64,000 nucleotides of DNA from Allorhizobium pseudoryzae. GTDB taxonomy: Bacteria; Pseudomonadota; Alphaproteobacteria; Rhizobiales; Rhizobiaceae. This document shows, piece after piece, positions 11,680 to 19,698 of the stretch. The position numbers were made by a program, and so were the translations under genes. Positions within the stretch are counted from its first letter, which is position 1. Each line of letters starts with the position of its first letter. The stretch spans positions 744,001 to 808,000 of the forward strand of contig NZ_CP049244.1 in the NCBI RefSeq assembly GCF_011046245.1. Direction: 5' to 3'. Below the pieces are notes generated by a model. That model searched no databases. It saw only the letters and a program-made list of their open reading frames with translations, and was not told where the DNA came from.

Positions 11680-12741
11680 ATGACCATATCCGCCTTCGAA
11701 CATCCCTACCTGTCCGGTCTGCTTGGCGACGAGGAGACCGGGGCGCTGTTTGCCGCGCAGGCGGATATTCGTGCCATGCTCTCCTTCGAACGGGCGCTTG
11801 CGCTTGCCGAAGCGGAAGAAGGCGTCATTCCCTCGGCTGCGGCCAACCGCATAGCCGAGGTCTGCCACAGTTTCAGGCCGGACATCCCTGGCCTGAGACA
11901 AGGCGTTGCCAAGGATGGCATTGTGGCAGCCGAACTGGTGAAGCAGTTGCGTGCGGCCGTCGGCGGCGAAGAAGCCCAGTTCGTCCATTATGGCGCCACC
12001 AGCCAGGACGTGATCGACACCAGCCTGATGCTGCGGATGAAAGGCGTCCTTGCGCTCTTCCTCGCACGACTGAGCGAATTGCAGTCCGAGTTCGACCGTC
12101 TGCAGCAGACGTTCGGCCCGCGTGTTCTGATGGGACATACACGGATGCAGGCGGCCATTTCGATCACGGTGGCCGACCGGCTTTCGTCCTGGTCCGCCCC
12201 GCTTGAGCGCGATCAACAGCGACTGAAGGCGCTGACGGACGACGGACTTCCCGTCCAGTTCGGCGGAGCTGCCGGAACTCTCGACAAATTGCCGGAAAAA
12301 GGCGCTGCGGTGCGCGCGCGTCTTGCCGCCCATCTGGGTCTTGCAGATGCCGTCCAATGGCACAGCCAGCGCGACCGGATCGTTGCGATTGCCGATGTCC
12401 TGTCGATGATCAGCGGTTCACTCGGCAAGATCGGCCAGGATGTCGCTCTGCTGGCGCAGATGGGCGGTGAGATCCGCCTGTCGGGTGGCGGTGGATCCTC
12501 GGCCATGGCGCACAAACAAAATCCGGTCGTTGCCGAAGCCCTTGTGTCTCTCGCCCGCTTCAATGCCGTACAGGTCTCCGGCATGCATCAGTCGCTGGTG
12601 CATGAACAGGAAAGGTCTGGCGCCGCCTGGACGCTGGAATGGATGCTTCTGCCCGGGATCACGATGGCAACCGGTGCCTCGCTGCGGCTTTCGCATGATC
12701 TCCTGTCGAAGATCCAGTCGCTTGGGCGCGATCCCGAATAG
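11680..12741 (+). CDS. pcaB: 3-carboxy-cis,cis-muconate cycloisomerase
   Basis: Fumarase/aspartase superfamily protein of 353 aa. The signature loop is GGGGSSAMAHKQNPV (about residues 270-284), corresponding to GSSxMPxKxNP, and the active-site region HYGATSQDVIDTS is at about 103-115. It converts beta-carboxymuconate to gamma-carboxymuconolactone, the PcaC substrate. It is shorter than the roughly 450-aa pseudomonad enzymes but similar to rhizobial PcaB. The ribosome binding site is weak, only 6 nt after pcaG, so translation is probably coupled. It is the last gene of the operon; no clear terminator follows. Confidence 0.9.
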   Translation: MTISAFEHPYLSGLLGDEETGALFAAQADIRAMLSFERALALAEAEEGVIPSAAANRIAEVCHSFRPDIPGLRQGVAKDGIVAAELVKQLRAAVGGEEAQFVHYGATSQDVIDTSLMLRMKGVLALFLARLSELQSEFDRLQQTFGPRVLMGHTRMQAAISITVADRLSSWSAPLERDQQRLKALTDDGLPVQFGGAAGTLDKLPEKGAAVRARLAAHLGLADAVQWHSQRDRIVAIADVLSMISGSLGKIGQDVALLAQMGGEIRLSGGGGSSAMAHKQNPVVAEALVSLARFNAVQVSGMHQSLVHEQERSGAAWTLEWMLLPGITMATGASLRLSHDLLSKIQSLGRDPE

Positions 12742-12917
12742 GCGGGCAGGGACTGAACCGTACACCCACAGCGCGGAAATTTCAGATACTGCTAAAAAGA
12801 CGAGGCATCGCGCTACGCGGTAAAGCTTGCATTTAGAATTTTCCGGTAATGCTCTGTTAGCAATGTCGCAAGGTGGCGGTTCGCCATCCAAGTCCCGCTG
12901 ACTGAGTACCGGTGTTC

Positions 12918-13988
12918 ATGCGTAACAAACTTCTCCTCCCTATCGTCCTTGGCTGCCTGGTGATGGCGGGTTGCCGATCGAGCGGCCCGGAAGAAGCCCT
13001 GAACATTGCCCCCTCTCAGGAAATCACCAGCGCCGTTTCGCCGATGACACCGCCGGCTGCCATCGCGCAGGTCATGCCGCAGGCAGCCCCGCAGGTGCAA
13101 GCGCAAGAGACGGTTCCAACGCCGCAGGCACATGAACTGGCCTGGGCAGGCTCTGCACCGGCTCCCCAGTCCTTCGCGACGAACACGACGCAGAACGGCA
13201 TGCCGCTTCCAAGCGTCCGGCCGGTTGCCATGATGGTGCCGAGCCAGCCGGAAGCCTTCAATCCCAACATCAAGCGCGGACGGGTGTTCAGCCAACGTTT
13301 TCGCGACGCGAAACCGATGAACTTCGGCCGCGTCACGCCGCAGCATCATCCGGTGCATGGGGTGGATGTCTCGCGCTGGCAGGGTGAGATCGACTGGCCA
13401 AAACTGCGCACGCAGGGCGCCAACTTTGCCTACATTAAATCGACGGACGGCGGCGACCATATCGACCCGATGTTCCAGACCAATTGGCGCCGCGCCAAGG
13501 AAGCCGGCGTGAAGCGGGGCGCCTATCACTTCTTCTACTGGTGCCGCGTGGCAAGCGAGCAGGCTGCCTGGTTCATCCGCAACGTTCCGAATGATCCGGA
13601 TGCGCTGCCGCCGGTGATCGATGTCGAGTACAATCATCTTTCGGATTGCAAGCGCCGCCTCTCGCCGGAAAAGATCCGCGAGAAGATGCAGGTCTTCATG
13701 GACATTCTGGAGAAGCATTACGGCAAGCGTCCGGTGATCTACACCGCTCCGGATTTCTACAAGGACAATCTGCAGGGCGCCTTCCTCGATTATCCCTTCT
13801 GGCTACGCTCCGTCGCCGCCCATCCCTCCAAGATCTATCCCGGCCGCCGCTGGCTGTTCTGGCAGTATTCCGGGTCCGGCTTGTCGCAGGGCGTCGATGA
13901 AAAGATCGACCTCAACGTCTTCGCGGGCACCGAGGAACAGTGGCACCGCTGGTCGGAATCGAACGCATCGCGCGTCGCCAGCCGCTAA
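12918..13988 (+). CDS. GH25 family lysozyme-like lipoprotein
   Basis: A 356-aa protein with an N-terminal lipoprotein-type signal (MRNKLLLPIVLGCLVMAGC, lipid Cys19 likely). A Pro/Ala/Gln-rich linker follows (to about 115), then a glycoside hydrolase family 25 domain. That domain shows HGVDVSRWQGEIDW, AYIKSTDG, GAYHFFYWC, the catalytic-pair region VIDVEYN (Asp and Glu) and WLFWQYSGSG. GH25 enzymes cleave the glycan strand of peptidoglycan; here it would act in the periplasm or at the outer membrane. A GTG at 12912 is the alternative start. The upstream 176 bp show no clear promoter. It ends 27 bp from the converging cyclodeaminase gene and has no obvious tie to the pca genes. Confidence 0.85.
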   Translation: MRNKLLLPIVLGCLVMAGCRSSGPEEALNIAPSQEITSAVSPMTPPAAIAQVMPQAAPQVQAQETVPTPQAHELAWAGSAPAPQSFATNTTQNGMPLPSVRPVAMMVPSQPEAFNPNIKRGRVFSQRFRDAKPMNFGRVTPQHHPVHGVDVSRWQGEIDWPKLRTQGANFAYIKSTDGGDHIDPMFQTNWRRAKEAGVKRGAYHFFYWCRVASEQAAWFIRNVPNDPDALPPVIDVEYNHLSDCKRRLSPEKIREKMQVFMDILEKHYGKRPVIYTAPDFYKDNLQGAFLDYPFWLRSVAAHPSKIYPGRRWLFWQYSGSGLSQGVDEKIDLNVFAGTEEQWHRWSESNASRVASR

Positions 13989-14015
13989 GCTGGCGCGTCC
14001 GGCGGCTGGCCGGGC

Positions 14016-15065
14016 TCAGGGCTTTGCCCGGAGCAGCATGCCAAAGAGATCGCGCGAATCGTCCGGATCGGCAATGATATCCAGCCACTGGAAGAGATCC
14101 GTGCCGGCAACGCGCGCCCGCACGTAACGCAGAGCGGAAAAATCCTCGATCGCGAAACCGACGCTGTCGAACAGCGTGATCTGCCGTTCGTCCCTGCGCC
14201 CTTCGGCGGTACCGGTCACCACCTTCCAAAGTTCCGTGATCGGATAGGTCTTCGGCATCTGCTGGATCTCGCCCTCGACCCAGGTCTGCGGCGGATATTC
14301 GACAAAGGTGTCGGCACGCTCCAGGATGCCCGGATGCAATTCCGTCTTGCCGGGGCAATCCCCGCCGATCGCGTTGATGTGCACGCCGGCACCGATCATG
14401 TTGTCGGTCAGGATCGTCGCGTACTGTTTGTCGGCGGTGGAGGTCGTGATGATGTCCGCACCCTCGATTGCGCTTTCAGCCGAGCGGCAGGGCGTGAGGT
14501 GCAGACCTGAGCCCGTAAGGTTGCGGCAGGCTTTCTCCGTCGCGCGGCTGTCGATGTCGTAAAGCCGGATATGCGTGATACCGAGAACGGCCTTCATGGC
14601 CAGTGCCTGGAATTCCGATTGTGCACCGTTGCCGATGATCGCCATGGTGCGCGCGCCCTTCGGCGCCAGATGCCGCGCCGCCATCGCCGAGGTTGCGGCC
14701 GTGCGAAGCGCCGTCAGAAGCGTCATTTCCGTCAGCAGCACGGGGTAGCCGGTCGCGACATCCGCCAGCAACCCGAATGCGGTCACCGTCTGAAGGCCCT
14801 TCGTCAGATTTTTCGGATGACCGTTGACGTATTTGAAACTGTAGACCTCGCCATCGGAGGTCGGCATCAGTTCGATGACCCCATCGCGGGAATGGGAGCC
14901 GACCCGCGGCGTCTTGTCAAAAATCTCCCAGCGGCGAAAATCGGCTTCGATTTCGTCGGCCAGTTCCACCAGCATGCGCTCCACGCCGATGTGATGGACG
15001 AGCCGCATCATGTTTTCGACACTGACAAACGGGACAAGCGCCTTGGATGACGGGGGGTGCAGCAC
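14016..15065 (-). CDS. Ornithine cyclodeaminase family protein
   Basis: A 349-aa member of the ornithine cyclodeaminase/mu-crystallin family. The NAD-binding motif is AIIGNGAQSEFQALA (about residues 142-156), and the substrate region has FKYVNGHPKN and NAIGGDCPGKTEL. Ornithine cyclodeaminases of this length convert ornithine to proline plus ammonia, with NAD+ recycled in the active site. Related members act on other amino acids or imines, so the substrate is not certain. The start is GTG with AGGAG 7 nt upstream. It is divergent from an Lrp/AsnC regulator, a common arrangement for arginine/ornithine catabolism genes. Confidence 0.87.
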   Translation of the reverse strand: MLHPPSSKALVPFVSVENMMRLVHHIGVERMLVELADEIEADFRRWEIFDKTPRVGSHSRDGVIELMPTSDGEVYSFKYVNGHPKNLTKGLQTVTAFGLLADVATGYPVLLTEMTLLTALRTAATSAMAARHLAPKGARTMAIIGNGAQSEFQALAMKAVLGITHIRLYDIDSRATEKACRNLTGSGLHLTPCRSAESAIEGADIITTSTADKQYATILTDNMIGAGVHINAIGGDCPGKTELHPGILERADTFVEYPPQTWVEGEIQQMPKTYPITELWKVVTGTAEGRRDERQITLFDSVGFAIEDFSALRYVRARVAGTDLFQWLDIIADPDDSRDLFGMLLRAKP

Positions 15066-15191
15066 GGGGATCTCCTCATTCCTGGAACGACGAGCCTAAC
15101 CGTCCTGCCGCATGCTATGAAGCCCCGATTCTGTGTTGTTTCCGCCGGGAACTTGGGCAGAATGTACAACGGGATTGGGCGGATTGACGAC

Positions 15192-15638
15192 ATGACAGTG
15201 ACCGAAAGCAGCCTCTACAGACCGGACGACCTGGACAGACGCATCATCGCGCATCTGCGCATCGATGGGCGTGCCTCGCTCTCCAAGCTGTCAGATGTCC
15301 TCGGCGTGGCGCGTGGCACCGTTCAGAACCGTCTGGACCGGCTGATGGACACCGGCATCCTGATCGGCTTTACCGTGCGCGTGCGAGCGGATCTCGACGA
15401 GGACAGCGTCAGTGCGATCACGATGATCGAGGTGGTCGGCAAATCGACCGATCGCGTTATTCGCAAACTGCGTGGCATGCCGGAAATTCACACGCTGCAC
15501 ACAACCAACGGCAACTGGGATCTGATTGCCCATATCCGTACCGATAGTCTCGGCGAGTTCGACCGGGTGCTGCGCGATATCCGGATGATCGAAGGCGTGT
15601 CCAATAGCGAGACCAGCCTTCTGCTGAGCAGCGTCTAG
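15192..15638 (+). CDS. Lrp/AsnC family transcriptional regulator
   Basis: A 148-aa regulator with an N-terminal helix-turn-helix (LDRRIIAHLRIDGRASLSKLSDVLGVARGTVQNRLDRL) and a C-terminal RAM/ligand-binding domain (ITMIEVVGKSTDRVIRKLRGMPEIHTLHTTNGNWDLIAHI). I chose the ATG at 15192 because the open frame before it runs into the divergent cyclodeaminase gene and lacks family features. It probably controls that divergent gene from the 126-bp shared region, sensing an amino acid. Its TAG stop overlaps the stop of the converging DUF1612-like gene (CTAG at 15635-15638). Confidence 0.87.
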   Translation: MTVTESSLYRPDDLDRRIIAHLRIDGRASLSKLSDVLGVARGTVQNRLDRLMDTGILIGFTVRVRADLDEDSVSAITMIEVVGKSTDRVIRKLRGMPEIHTLHTTNGNWDLIAHIRTDSLGEFDRVLRDIRMIEGVSNSETSLLLSSV

Positions 15639-16756
15639 AGAACGCCCCAGGCGCGGTAACGCCCCCTGCCCGTCAACTCCCGCAACCCAAGTTCCTCGAC
15701 GATCCGCAAAGCGGCCCGCGGCGTCACGTTCAGCGTTTCCGCCACCATGCCCGTGGACACAAGCGGCCGTGCCATCACTAGATCGACGAGTTCCGGCAAA
15801 CGCGATGTGGTGCGCCTCCCGACAAGCCGCCGCTCCATCAACTCCCGCGCCAGCAGCAGACGGTCGTGATCCTTCAGGCCCTGCTCGCCGGTCAGGATCA
15901 GTCCCTGCAGCATGGCCATCAGGCGGACATCGCGCTGCCGATGCCTGCGTCGTTCCACGGCCACCGCCTTCAGGCCCAGATTGAACGTGGTCAGATGGCT
16001 GCCGGTGGTGACCCCACATTGGCGAAGACAGGCACCGAACAACAGACGCCCCAGCCAGGGCGCATGCTGAAGGACGCCGATCTCGTTCCAGGCATCGAGC
16101 AGAAGGATAGCCTGGAGAACCGGCGGGTAATCTTCGACGCCATTGACGACCGCCAGCCATTCGTCCATCCGCTGCTCTTCGTCCCACTCGGGATCGTAAA
16201 CCAGCGACGCTTTCTCCTCGTCATACCGACGGCCATGCTGACGCGCCGCGGCCATCACCGTTTCCGACCGGGCAAGCAGGGCGTCCATCGCGGCCAGCTC
16301 TTTTGCGAGCGGATCATCCTGTAGGTCGTCCGGCTCCTCCCGGGCTTCGACGAATTCTCGGGGCGCTTCGCTCAATCCCTTTGTTTCCAGCGATGGGTCC
16401 TCGGCACGTCCCTCTCCGCCCTTGAGCGTCCGCAGGCCTGCCGGTGTCAATGCCCAGTCAGGCGGATGCGAGGCGATGCGTCGGCGGGTGCGCAGCACTT
16501 CGCGGGCAATGGTCAGTTCATGCGAAGGAGCCCGGATATCGTGTCCTGCATCGTGCAGAACGAGATCCTCCAGATGTGCCAGATCTCCGTCCACCCAGAG
16601 CGAGGCGCAGGCGTCCGAAAAATGACTTCTCTGGAGAAAGCCCTCTCCCACCGGGGAATTGGCCAGCCGCTCATCGAGCCGAATAATCGCTGCCTCTGCC
16701 CGCGAGAGCGGTGAGAGGAGTGTCTGCAGGGGAAGACGATCGAGATTGTAAGTCAT
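15635..16756 (-). CDS. DUF1612 / helix-turn-helix protein of rhizobial plasmids (RHE_PE00001-like)
   Basis: A 373-aa protein. The N-terminal part (RLPLQTLLSPLSRAEAAIIRLDERLANSPVGEGFLQRSHFSDACASLWVDG) resembles Fic-linker-type proteins. The middle is acidic (about 120-200), and the C-terminus has a helix-turn-helix-like end (VSTGMVAETLNVTPRAALRIVEELGLRELTGRGRYRAWGVL). I recall such proteins, described as DUF1612 or RHE_PE00001 family, next to repABC on rhizobial plasmids, and it does lie next to repC here. Function is not known; regulation or plasmid maintenance is plausible. An inverted repeat directly before its start could be an autoregulatory operator. Confidence 0.75.
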   Translation of the reverse strand: MTYNLDRLPLQTLLSPLSRAEAAIIRLDERLANSPVGEGFLQRSHFSDACASLWVDGDLAHLEDLVLHDAGHDIRAPSHELTIAREVLRTRRRIASHPPDWALTPAGLRTLKGGEGRAEDPSLETKGLSEAPREFVEAREEPDDLQDDPLAKELAAMDALLARSETVMAAARQHGRRYDEEKASLVYDPEWDEEQRMDEWLAVVNGVEDYPPVLQAILLLDAWNEIGVLQHAPWLGRLLFGACLRQCGVTTGSHLTTFNLGLKAVAVERRRHRQRDVRLMAMLQGLILTGEQGLKDHDRLLLARELMERRLVGRRTTSRLPELVDLVMARPLVSTGMVAETLNVTPRAALRIVEELGLRELTGRGRYRAWGVL

Positions 16757-16759
16757 TGG

Positions 16760-16778
16760 TGAATCAATAGCTGATTCA
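16760..16778. repeat. Inverted repeat just upstream of the DUF1612-like gene
   Basis: TGAATCA (16760-16766) and TGATTCA (16772-16778) form a perfect 7-bp inverted repeat with a 5-bp centre, 3 bp before the start codon of the leftward gene. Position and symmetry fit a repressor operator, perhaps for the gene's own helix-turn-helix product. Confidence 0.5.
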
Positions 16779-17094
16779 TGATAAGGACACTAGCGGCGCA
16801 TTAGCGTCCGCCACATGGTATGAATGTTTTACAAGGCTTGGGGAAGTTTTTTGCCGGCTTTCGAGGCCTGTCTCGAGATGGAGCGACGGCAGTCAGCCGG
16901 CCCGTTCACAGAGCCTATTCTATAGCACAATCCAGCGATGCCGTCATCGGCTATTATGGTCTGATGACACTCAGAGGGCATTTTCCTTCACCCTTTCCCG
17001 GCATTTCTTCCCGGATTTCCAGTACTTGCCAACAACACGATTGCGTCCGCCAGCCTTTGAATGGCGCCCCGCGGCAATAGCCTTCGTGCTCGGA
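16779..17094. other. Noncoding region between the DUF1612-like gene and repC
   Basis: No convincing gene is seen here. It lies on the downstream side of repC, next to two copies of a 14-bp palindromic site, so it may hold partition-related sequence. The short open frames here lack ribosome binding sites and family features. Confidence 0.4.
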
Positions 17095-17108
17095 GTTACA
17101 GTTGTAAC
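17095..17108. repeat. Predicted parS-like palindromic site, copy 1
   Basis: GTTACAGTTGTAAC: 6-bp arms GTTACA/TGTAAC around GT. An identical copy lies 68 bp away. Palindromic RepB-binding centromere sites typically flank or lie inside repABC units and often begin GTT and end AAC, as here. Confidence 0.6.
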
Positions 17109-17162
17109 TTCGCCAGCAATAGATCCGTTCCGAAATGGTCGCGTGTGTCGCGTCGCGAGAGG

Positions 17163-17176
17163 GTTACAGTTGTAAC
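17163..17176. repeat. Predicted parS-like palindromic site, copy 2, overlapping the repC stop
   Basis: Second exact copy of GTTACAGTTGTAAC. It contains the repC stop codon (TTA at 17164-17166 on the plus strand) and encodes the last residues LQL of RepC. GAGGG and CCCTC flanks extend the symmetry. Confidence 0.6.
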
Positions 17177-18432
17177 GCCCTCGCCGGCTGACGGCCCGAG
17201 GCAGACGCCAGACCATGAAGACTACGATCGAGATGCAGTCGGCCTTCGACAGCACGGTCCAGCATCGCCAGGAAATACGCCTCGGGTTTCAGAATATCAT
17301 CGGGATCGCGCGCTGCTTTCTCAACGACGGTCGCCAGGATCGCGGCAGCGGCGTGCGGTCCGACCTTTTGTCGTCCACGTTCCAGTGATCTGTCGGAAAT
17401 TGCCACCATCCGGCACAGCAGTGTCTCCTGCCGTCGCAGTTCCGACCAGGATGACAGGGGCGTGCCGATGAGGGACTGCACCTCCCGGCATGCCCGGTGG
17501 ACCAGATCGATGGATACTGGCGAGAGCACATCGATGTGGACCGGATCGCCATGCCCCGTCGCCAACGATGTCTTGACGGGCGCTATGGCTTGATCAAACG
17601 CGCGTCGCTCGCCTTGCGGCAGGTCTCTTGCCCCTTCATCAGCCCGTGCAACATCCGCCGACGCCGGATCGAGGTAATCGCTACTCTCTAAAATGATTTT
17701 ATGATTTGTATCAGTATATGGCGTGACAGCAATGTCACCCTCGCCCGTCATTGAGCCATATAAAGTCGGCTGAACGGTTTCGATCGCAGCGCCATAAAGC
17801 GCGCGGAGGTCTTCCGCCTTTTCCACAACATCACGCGTTTCCTGGCTGTCCTGGAGCTTTTCCTGCCATTCCTTAGCGTGAGCCGGAAAAGCAAGGCAGA
17901 GGTCGGTAAGCGCCCGCGACAAACGGGAAATTTCGCGGCGCGCTGCAAGCTCGGCGGCGAGACGCTCCTGATACTGCTGCACACGGGCCTTGAGCTCCGC
18001 GAGGCGGGCACGGGCGGGCGTGAAATCGATACCGTAACCGACAGTGATCATGCCTTCGCGATCCCGCTGAACGAAGCGGCGGCCTGATGCGCTGTCCCTG
18101 TAGGCGGCGATCCCCACTTCGACGAGCTTGCGGATGCAACGCATGACGGTCCGCTCGGAACGCTGCGTATATTCAGCAAGCTTCGCATTGGAAATGGCGA
18201 CCACCGGACGGCTGTCACCGGCCCAGTCCTCGACGCGGGAGAGACCCAGCAGGATATCCATCACATGATAGGCCGTGCCATGAATACCAAGCGACGGTGC
18301 GGCCTTCTTCAGGAGAAGCGCCACTTCGCCCTTGGTCGTGTCGGGCAGGTCGTCGGAGAGGGCCAATCTGGCGCTCGCAACAATAGCCGGTGTGATCCGT
18401 CGAAACGACGACACCGTGGTTTGAAAGGTCAT
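17164..18432 (-). CDS. repC: Replication initiator RepC of a repABC replicon
   Basis: A 422-aa RepC of normal length (typically 400-440). It has an N-terminal winged-helix region (NAKLAEYTQRSERTVMRCIRKLVEVGIAAYRDSASGRRFVQRD), a coiled-coil-like stretch (ELKARVQQYQERLAAELAARREISRLSRALTDL with interruptions) and a C-terminal domain (DPDDILKPEAYFLAMLDRAVEGRLHLDRSLHG). RepC is the limiting initiator and acts in cis on an origin inside its own gene. The ribosome binding site before the ATG is poor, as expected for a gene held down by antisense RNA. It is the last gene of the leftward repABC operon. Confidence 0.95.
   Translation of the reverse strand: MTFQTTVSSFRRITPAIVASARLALSDDLPDTTKGEVALLLKKAAPSLGIHGTAYHVMDILLGLSRVEDWAGDSRPVVAISNAKLAEYTQRSERTVMRCIRKLVEVGIAAYRDSASGRRFVQRDREGMITVGYGIDFTPARARLAELKARVQQYQERLAAELAARREISRLSRALTDLCLAFPAHAKEWQEKLQDSQETRDVVEKAEDLRALYGAAIETVQPTLYGSMTGEGDIAVTPYTDTNHKIILESSDYLDPASADVARADEGARDLPQGERRAFDQAIAPVKTSLATGHGDPVHIDVLSPVSIDLVHRACREVQSLIGTPLSSWSELRRQETLLCRMVAISDRSLERGRQKVGPHAAAAILATVVEKAARDPDDILKPEAYFLAMLDRAVEGRLHLDRSLHGLASASGRQPARALQL
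17681..17765. other. Predicted oriV: AT-rich patch inside repC
   Basis: Within the otherwise GC-rich repC there is a distinctly AT-rich stretch (clearest at 17690-17719, with a second patch near 17755-17765). In repABC plasmids the replication origin maps to an AT-rich segment in the middle of repC. The family knowledge is solid; assignment here is by position and composition only. Confidence 0.6.
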
Positions 18433-18531
18433 AGGACAGCGACGCGGTCGTCAAGACCACGTTCCCAATCGCATTATTTTGGGGAAGCCAGCAGATGGGC
18501 ACAAAAAAGCGCTCTCCGAAGAATCAGAGAC

Positions 18532-18560
18532 TTGATTGTGAACCCCGACCGTCCTAGAAT
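18532..18560 (+). promoter_or_regulatory. Sigma70-type promoter for the repABC antisense RNA
   Basis: TTGATT (18532-18537), an exact 17-bp spacer and TAGAAT (18555-18560) on the plus strand, opposite to repABC. Transcription would start near 18567. Confidence 0.75.
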
Positions 18561-18566
18561 CAGATT

Positions 18567-18642
18567 GCTACAAATGACGTTGACGGTTCGTTCCGTTGAC
18601 AATGGATCAGGGTCTGTCGATTGCCGTCGGCAGACCCTTTTT
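18567..18642 (+). ncRNA. Counter-transcribed antisense RNA (ctRNA/incA) between repB and repC
   Basis: An RNA of about 75 nt is predicted on the strand opposite repABC, inside the 225-bp repB-repC gap. It would start near 18567, behind a strong promoter, and end at a perfect intrinsic terminator: GGGTCTG (18610-18616), CAGACCC (18631-18637), then TTTTT (18638-18642). In repABC plasmids this RNA pairs with the repC leader, reduces RepC synthesis and sets copy number and incompatibility. Position, strand, size and terminator all match. The exact start is inferred from the promoter. Confidence 0.85.
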
Positions 18643-18657
18643 CATATGCGTGTTAGC

Positions 18658-19698
18658 TCATCGATCAGCCCCATGTGTCTGGCGGCGGTATTCCGCTGCA
18701 AGTTCCGGTAGACGCGCTACAAGCCATTCGGAGAGACCCGGAATGGCGGATTCTGGAATGGTGACCTTCGTGGCCCGGGCAGAGAACTGCACCGTTGCCA
18801 CGGCACCGTGGCCCAATGCGACTTCGGTCGCCTCGGTCTTGGGCGCATCCGGTGTCTGCAGGGCCTTGAGGACGAGATCAAAACGCTGGTCGCTATTGGC
18901 GTTCTGCCAGGCCGAAGCGGATTTCACACCATTGATGCGGTCGAGCTGTGCCTTGTTCAGCCGCCGGTCGGAAATCAATAGACCGAGCTTTTCCCATTTG
19001 GGTCGCCCAACCGCCGGGGCAGGGCCGATCGCACGCACCAGATCCTCCGGCACCGCCGAGGCGACGTTTGTCAGGTGCGAAATATAGGCGATGCCCTTCT
19101 TCTCCTTGCGCCCCAGGGCTTCGGAAATCGTTTCCCGCGAATAGCCCTGATCCTTCAGGGTCAGCGCAAAAAAGGCCTGTTCGATGAAGCTGAGGTTCAA
19201 TCGCTCGGCATTCTCGATGCCTTGCGAGATGACGAGTTCTTCATCCGTCAGTTCGCGAACCAGCGCCTTGACCGGTCGCTTCAGGATCTGGCAGGCGCGC
19301 AGACGGCGATGACCGTAGGCAACCTGATAGTGGCCCGGGCGGTGGGGGAGGGGACGCACAAGAATGGGCAGACGCTGCCCGTTTTCGCGGATGCCTTCCA
19401 CGAAGGCCGCGAAGTTCTCGTTTTCCTCGATCTCCAGGCGGTCGCGCACGAAGGATGGCTCGATCTTCTCCGGATCGAGTTCAACGATCGCTTCCGCTCC
19501 GACCAGTTGCTCATGCAGCCGCTTGTTCTCTTCTTCGATAGAGACGAAGGCGCGGTCCATGGATTTGACGGCAACCGAGCCGACACGGCGCTTTTCAAGG
19601 TCGCTTGGAAGGGGGGCAGCCTGCTTCGCCAGATCGTCGGGATTGACGTTGGCAAACAGGCTTCTCATGCGTTGATTTCTGTCGCGCGGATTGGTCAT
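18658..19698 (-). CDS. repB: Plasmid partitioning protein RepB (ParB family)
   Basis: A 346-aa ParB-like protein. It contains the ParB nuclease-like box (ENGQRLPILVRPLPHRPGHYQVAYGHRRLRAC, about residues 105-136) and the LNLSFIEQAFFALTLKDQGYSRETISEALGRKEKKGIAYI helix-turn-helix region. It binds the centromere sites and works with RepA to segregate the plasmid. Its ATG overlaps the repA stop by 4 nt, so translation is coupled. The gene stops before the antisense RNA region. Confidence 0.95.
   Translation of the reverse strand: MTNPRDRNQRMRSLFANVNPDDLAKQAAPLPSDLEKRRVGSVAVKSMDRAFVSIEEENKRLHEQLVGAEAIVELDPEKIEPSFVRDRLEIEENENFAAFVEGIRENGQRLPILVRPLPHRPGHYQVAYGHRRLRACQILKRPVKALVRELTDEELVISQGIENAERLNLSFIEQAFFALTLKDQGYSRETISEALGRKEKKGIAYISHLTNVASAVPEDLVRAIGPAPAVGRPKWEKLGLLISDRRLNKAQLDRINGVKSASAWQNANSDQRFDLVLKALQTPDAPKTEATEVALGHGAVATVQFSARATKVTIPESAIPGLSEWLVARLPELAAEYRRQTHGADR

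Noticed and set aside
16971..17255. 94-aa minus-strand open frame overlapping the repC end
   Set aside because: Crosses the palindromic sites and repC end, with no ribosome binding site or recognisable domain.
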